Below are positions 59,894-64,000 of a DNA stretch of 64,000 bases, piece by piece; the stretch's first letter is position 1, and each line of letters starts with the position of its first letter. The stretch is taken from positions 62,001 through 126,000 of the forward strand of contig MU400544.1 in NCBI GenBank assembly GCA_022578965.1. Reading direction: 5' to 3'. Source of the stretch: Xylaria sp. FL1777 (Eukaryota > Ascomycota > Sordariomycetes > Xylariales > Xylariaceae). The notes below the pieces were generated by a model. That model made no database searches. It was not told where the DNA came from and was given only the letters and a program-made list of their open reading frames with translations. The translations under genes and the position numbers were made by a program.

Positions 59894-62040
59894 TCAAGAC
59901 ATTGAAGTCGATTGATTAACAAGGTCAATATCTTTCAACTGGCTGAGAAGCGCGGCCTTTTCTTTTTCCAACAAGTCAATCTGCTCCATCATGGCACTTT
60001 GTTGAAGATAGCCGGCCTCAATCTTTCTTCTCAGCTCTTGATTGTCTAATCGGAGACGTTTATTTTCCTCACGCAAGTCTTCATCGTCAGGCTTTCGTTT
60101 CGTTCCGATTCTGGGACTGGTCATAGAGGGCACAGGCGAATCAGCTCCGGGGAGAACGGGTGCAGGCAGAGGGGACACAGGAACAAGCAGTGTCTCGACG
60201 CGGTTGGGCCCAGTGGTGAGGCCAACATCCTCGTTTTGTGTGGCAGCTTCAAGGCCATTGGATGTGTGGCAACGCCGTAGATGCTCGTTGAGGTTCTCTA
60301 GACGCGCAAAGCTGCTATTCTTGTGGCGTTTGCACCCCTTATGTGGACAGTACAGTGGGTTCTTGGGGCCCCCGTGCTTGCGATGCACCTCACGTTCGTG
60401 ACGGAGGAGGCCACCCGAGTAGGTGAAGCCAGGTATGTTTTCACAGCCACGAGCAAGACATTTGTAAGGTCGTTCATGCTTATCCATATGTTTACTGCGG
60501 AGCAAATGAGTATGGGTACAAAATAGGTAGGAGGTCAGAAGAGCACTTACTTCCACTCGCATTTGCGGGAGAACTCCTTAATAGCAGCATTGCAGTCATG
60601 CCATGTGCAGATGAACTTGCCCTCGCGATTCTTGACAACTTGTCGCTGGGGTTTTGGGATGGGCTTCATGCGGGGTTGAATGGTTCTCGGAGCTCCGCTC
60701 TTGGTGTCCGGAACAGTAGGAGGCGACAAATAACGATTTGGGGGGGTCGTGGGTGCTAGACTACTTACCGACGGAGTGGGCGAGGAGGATGGGATGAGCG
60801 TGGGATCTCCATTAGGGTTCAAGGGGTTGAAAGCCGTGACCTTCGGGTCGCGGTGATCACCAGCAGAGGCATAGGCGCTGGTGGGGAGTGGGTTTCTCGT
60901 CTCATAGACGACACTCATCTTGTACCAGTAGCCCCTCAGGGCCTTGTTGTAGGGCCGCTCGCCGTTGAAGACCTGGAGGAAGCTCAAACGGCCACGTTCG
61001 CTATCGCGATATTGACGAGGAAGCACGTAGCGGCGACACGGACCGAAAAACGTCTGGTCTTCCGGACTGACGGGATCTGTCCAGGCGAACTGGTAGTCCA
61101 AGCTCTTCCTGTCGAGCGCTGCGTGGACCTGATAAATGTGATCTGCAAGCGCCTTGAGACCTAACGTGAAGTACAAATGGGGGTTGTTAGCGGCCTGAAT
61201 TTTGAGGTTGCAATAGAACACGACTGGGAACAGCCGATGGATTCGTGGTGGGGAAGCGTGGGTATAAGCGCGTCATTACCTAAGCAGGGAATGCCTTACT
61301 TAGAGGGAGGGGTGGGGCGAGACGATTGGTTAATTTCAAAGCAAAAGGGAAACGAGCGGCTCAGCCACAGGAGCCGTTGCTGCTCAGCCACAGATCGTCC
61401 AAATATAGAACCTTCCACATCAGGCTTCGACGCTTCTAGGCAACACGACGTAGCAGCATTCGCCACGTGACGCGAATGAATGGAGATGGATGGGGACCAG
61501 TCGGGTATGTGAGTTTGGAAATTGGCTAATGTCTGCGACAAGGCAGAAGCATTTCGTGGCAAGTAATTGGTCGAGCGAGGCAGTTCAAATTTTCATAATA
61601 CGAATCAGCAGAACTGGTCACTTACTTCCTTCGTCACCATCGTCGATTCCTGGCCACACTTCAACTACATAATCCCAATCCTCTTCCGGGGGGCGTATGC
61701 AAGACTCCTGGGCATCCTCTGCATCTTATATAGTTAGCTATATTCGGGATCTTATTAGGCGGCCATGACTGGCACGCCGCCACGTTGTGGGGATCCATCA
61801 GGCAAGGCGCCTTGGTTGTGACTCACCAGCCTGATTTTCCAGTCGCCCTAACATCGGGGCCTCTCCGAACAGGCCGTCGTGAGTAAATTCGAGACCCGTG
61901 CCTGTCAGCGTGGGAAGAGTGGGATCCTCAGCTTGCGCACTATCCGCACCACCATTACAGCTCGGTTCATGTTTTGTCATCCAAGCCTCGGCCCCGTCTG
62001 CCTGTTCGTTGCCCGACCAGCCGTAATGCTGATACGCCAT
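59894..62040 (-). CDS. C2H2 zinc-finger protein, N-terminal exons uncertain
   Basis: The solid part is exon 61223-60551 joined in phase 2 to 60494-59894. It gives PHLYFTLGLKALADHIYQ, then FICTWHDC..EFSRKCEWNKHMDKHERPYKC (quoted in pieces), a second finger pair (YCPHKGCKRH...LRRCH), and a C-terminal coiled coil (LREENKRLRLDNQELRRKI). It is probably a nuclear DNA-binding protein. Upstream exons fit well at first: 62040 to about 61827 (MAYQHYGWSGNE) and the next with EEDWDYVVEVWPGIDDGD. The following exon reads LVPIHLHSFASRGECCYVV and, in another frame, SFPFCFEINQ. Joining them needs a 47-nt intron, and the junction to 61223 does not keep frame. The 5' half may be decayed or mis-spliced in my model. 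Confidence 0.6.
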
Positions 62041-63379
62041 CACTGTTCTTCTGACTTGTCAAACAACCTCGTTAGAGAGATGTGTCACACGGCTGCTCAA
62101 TGACTGTACCTGACGCTGGAAGCCTTACCAAATATATTTAGCGGCAAGCACAATTACAGCAGTTTTGATAGCAGACTATAACTTGTGCTAGGCAGGGATT
62201 AATGCAGAGATACCACTTATCTCCTGCTACAGGGGAAAGCTGGGAATAAGAGGGTATTACTCGGACAAACTCTGGAGTAAGATGCTTAAAAGGTGAGTGT
62301 GATAGGCTGAAGATCATAGGAAGCCTTGAGTGGTAAGATTTCCAGTATCTGCTGTAGTATTAACTGATAACCGAATCGAGGGCTGAGACGTGTTCGGCAA
62401 ACCTGCATTTGTGCCTCAGATTTCAAACAAAGATTTCTCAAAAATGAGGTACCTAGTCGACCAGCCTCGAGGACTCTCGAGTCTGTTGCCATTAGGGGGA
62501 ACAAGAAGCGAGACACTCCCCTCGACTAGAATGCCCTTGAGTACCCTTTGTAGTCATATTATAGTAGACTGGCACCTGCCAGACCACGTCTAATCTCACT
62601 ATATGCTGTTTCTAGAAAGCACTTAGAGCTCTTACTGGGCAACAATGGGAAAGCGACATTAGTCCCTCATTTTTACCCCTCCAGTCACTCACAGACTCCA
62701 GCCATAAAAGGAGGAACGAAGGTTACGATACACTATAGTCATCCATTCAAGTATCGAGTGAGCATAAGATTACTGACATTCATCTGCGTCCACTAAAGTG
62801 AATACTCGTCCAAATCTTTTAAATATATGCGAACAATATCCATGAAACATGCTAAGGCATTATACCCACACAACAACCTTGTATCCACTAGGCAGAAGAA
62901 GTCACGTATACAAAGCTCGAATTGCTGGATAGAGCTATTTTCTGCCACTGCACCATACAGCACATATCAACGCAAAGGCGAACATCCAGCTTATATATTC
63001 AAACCTAGTAAGGTAGAACCCTTCTATACACACCAGAGTCATTCCTAATATCTCCAGAAGTGGTAACTATGACACATTTACGTCAAGAATTCATCATCCG
63101 AGCGCACATGGACCTGCGTGATAGCCGTTCTTATGTATGAAGCAAGGTACCTAACTAACAAGAGAGCGAGAAAATAGGCATCCTCACATTCCAACACAAA
63201 AGATTAGTTAGTGTAGAACTCTTGGTCAGCAGTCTAATGAAGTAGCCATCTTCTGTAATAGAAAACGACTTCAGCCCAGGTTCGTAGATTCGTTTCGCCT
63301 TCCTCAGTATCTCAACTTCTTATATTAGTACGTTCATACACACGCAAATAGTTCATTATATTAGGCCAAATCATGCAGT
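62041..63379. other. Intergenic
   Basis: No gene supported. Confidence 0.4.
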
Positions 63380-63960
63380 TCAGTAGACGAGGGTTTCAAT
63401 TCCATTTTTACTGCTTTCATAAACCAACGCGATCCAAGGTGGTTCAGGAAGACTACACTCAATCACTGAATGAGCTGCTGCCCCATATAGTATAATTTGC
63501 ATGAAGGAGACAATGGATCCGGAATCTCGGTTTAATACACAACTCGCTCGACTACCCAATGCTCCGAGAACTCCAGTTCGCCCTCGCGCGAATAGGTCCG
63601 GGGGAATCGATTTACAGGGGTCTAACTCGATAATTAAGTCACGCAAAACGATACCGTTATTGCTTTTAGTGCAACAACGGTATATATCCACTTCTACGCG
63701 ACATCTACCTAGTTATCTAGGCGCCTCACGAAAGGGACGCCTATTCCACGTGCAAGCCTCCGTATGGTTTCTGGATTGGTGACATAAAATTGGTTTAGGC
63801 CGTACAGAAGCGGGAGAGGCTCGATGTGGATACGGGGGCAGGACAGGATGAGGCTAAGCAAACGCGAAGCGAATAGGGTGGCCGGTGATGTCACACCGGT
63901 CATCCCTTTCCAAGACTCTCGCTGTGGCTTCTTTCGAGCATCGATGACCCTGAGAAACAA
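63380..63960 (-). CDS. Partial gene near window edge, F-box/DUF-type fungal hypothetical
   Basis: Two frames, 63960-63709 and 63691-63380. The first reads IHIEPLPLLYGLNQFYVTNP, a motif common in fungal proteins with a 'large protein with leucine-rich core' (an N-terminal EALPLLYGxNxFYF segment). The second reads GIVLRDLIIELDP and may be its continuation. A stop at 63709 separates them, so either a short intron or decay lies between. The 5' end may continue beyond 64000. Confidence 0.35.
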
Positions 63961-64000
63961 TAGTGAGTGATTGAGGACAAGGCTTAAGATTTCGAGGCGC

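Noticed and set aside
1..64000. tRNA, rRNA, CRISPR arrays
   Set aside because: No cloverleaf T-arm signatures, rRNA blocks or spaced direct repeats were seen by eye; a tRNAscan-type search was not possible.

Overview
The window looks like nuclear DNA of a filamentous ascomycete (Pezizomycotina). Genes are split by short GT-AG introns of about 45-120 bp, often with CTAAC/CTGAC branch sites. They sit singly on both strands, far apart and not in operons. The families are typical of such fungi: NACHT-ankyrin STAND receptors, HET-like proteins, an MpaB-type oxygenase, EthD proteins, a berberine-bridge-type oxidase and fungal CorA-like proteins. Several relics have TGG-to-TAG stops or C-to-T/G-to-A differences, as expected of repeat-induced point mutation (RIP). 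I cannot name the species.

Layout. 0.7-3.3 kb: two minus-strand genes of unknown function. 4.8-6.2 kb: a TDP2-like endonuclease/phosphatase-fold protein. 7.2-8.1 kb: a protein with two cysteine clusters. 8.6-10.1 kb: a CorA-like membrane protein. 11.5-15.0 kb: a 12-exon HET-like membrane protein. 15.35-15.66 kb: a MITE. 16.0-24.1 kb: a 2,609-residue NACHT-ankyrin receptor, with a decayed EthD gene at its 3' end. 25.0-26.8 kb: an FAD-linked oxidase. 27-33 kb: a degraded zone with two copies of a broken zinc-type alcohol dehydrogenase, a TPR pseudogene and an amidase. 34.0-34.6 kb: a conserved hypothetical gene. 34.9-44.8 kb: a palindromic block of two divergent gene pairs, each an Hsp70-like gene head-to-head with a coiled-coil gene. 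45.1-47.2 kb: an unknown gene. 49.2-52.9 kb: one gene encoding a metallophosphoesterase fused to a Rad50/SbcC-like ATPase. 54.1-54.3 kb: a hairpin-rich segment. 54.8-56.3 kb: an MpaB-like oxygenase. 57.0-58.5 kb: a multi-span membrane protein. 59.9-62.0 kb: a C2H2 zinc-finger gene. The right edge holds fragments of another gene.

Two loci stand out. The first is the SbcD-SbcC-type single-chain fusion, which keeps every catalytic motif of both halves but has no zinc hook. The second is the inverted duplication of an Hsp70-like/coiled-coil divergent pair, which looks like a two-component module. The genes do not form an obvious biosynthetic cluster. The theme is a gene-sparse accessory region with recognition-type proteins, transposon traces and RIP-like decay. 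Exon boundaries were deduced by eye from splice signals and phase agreement. No similarity search was run.
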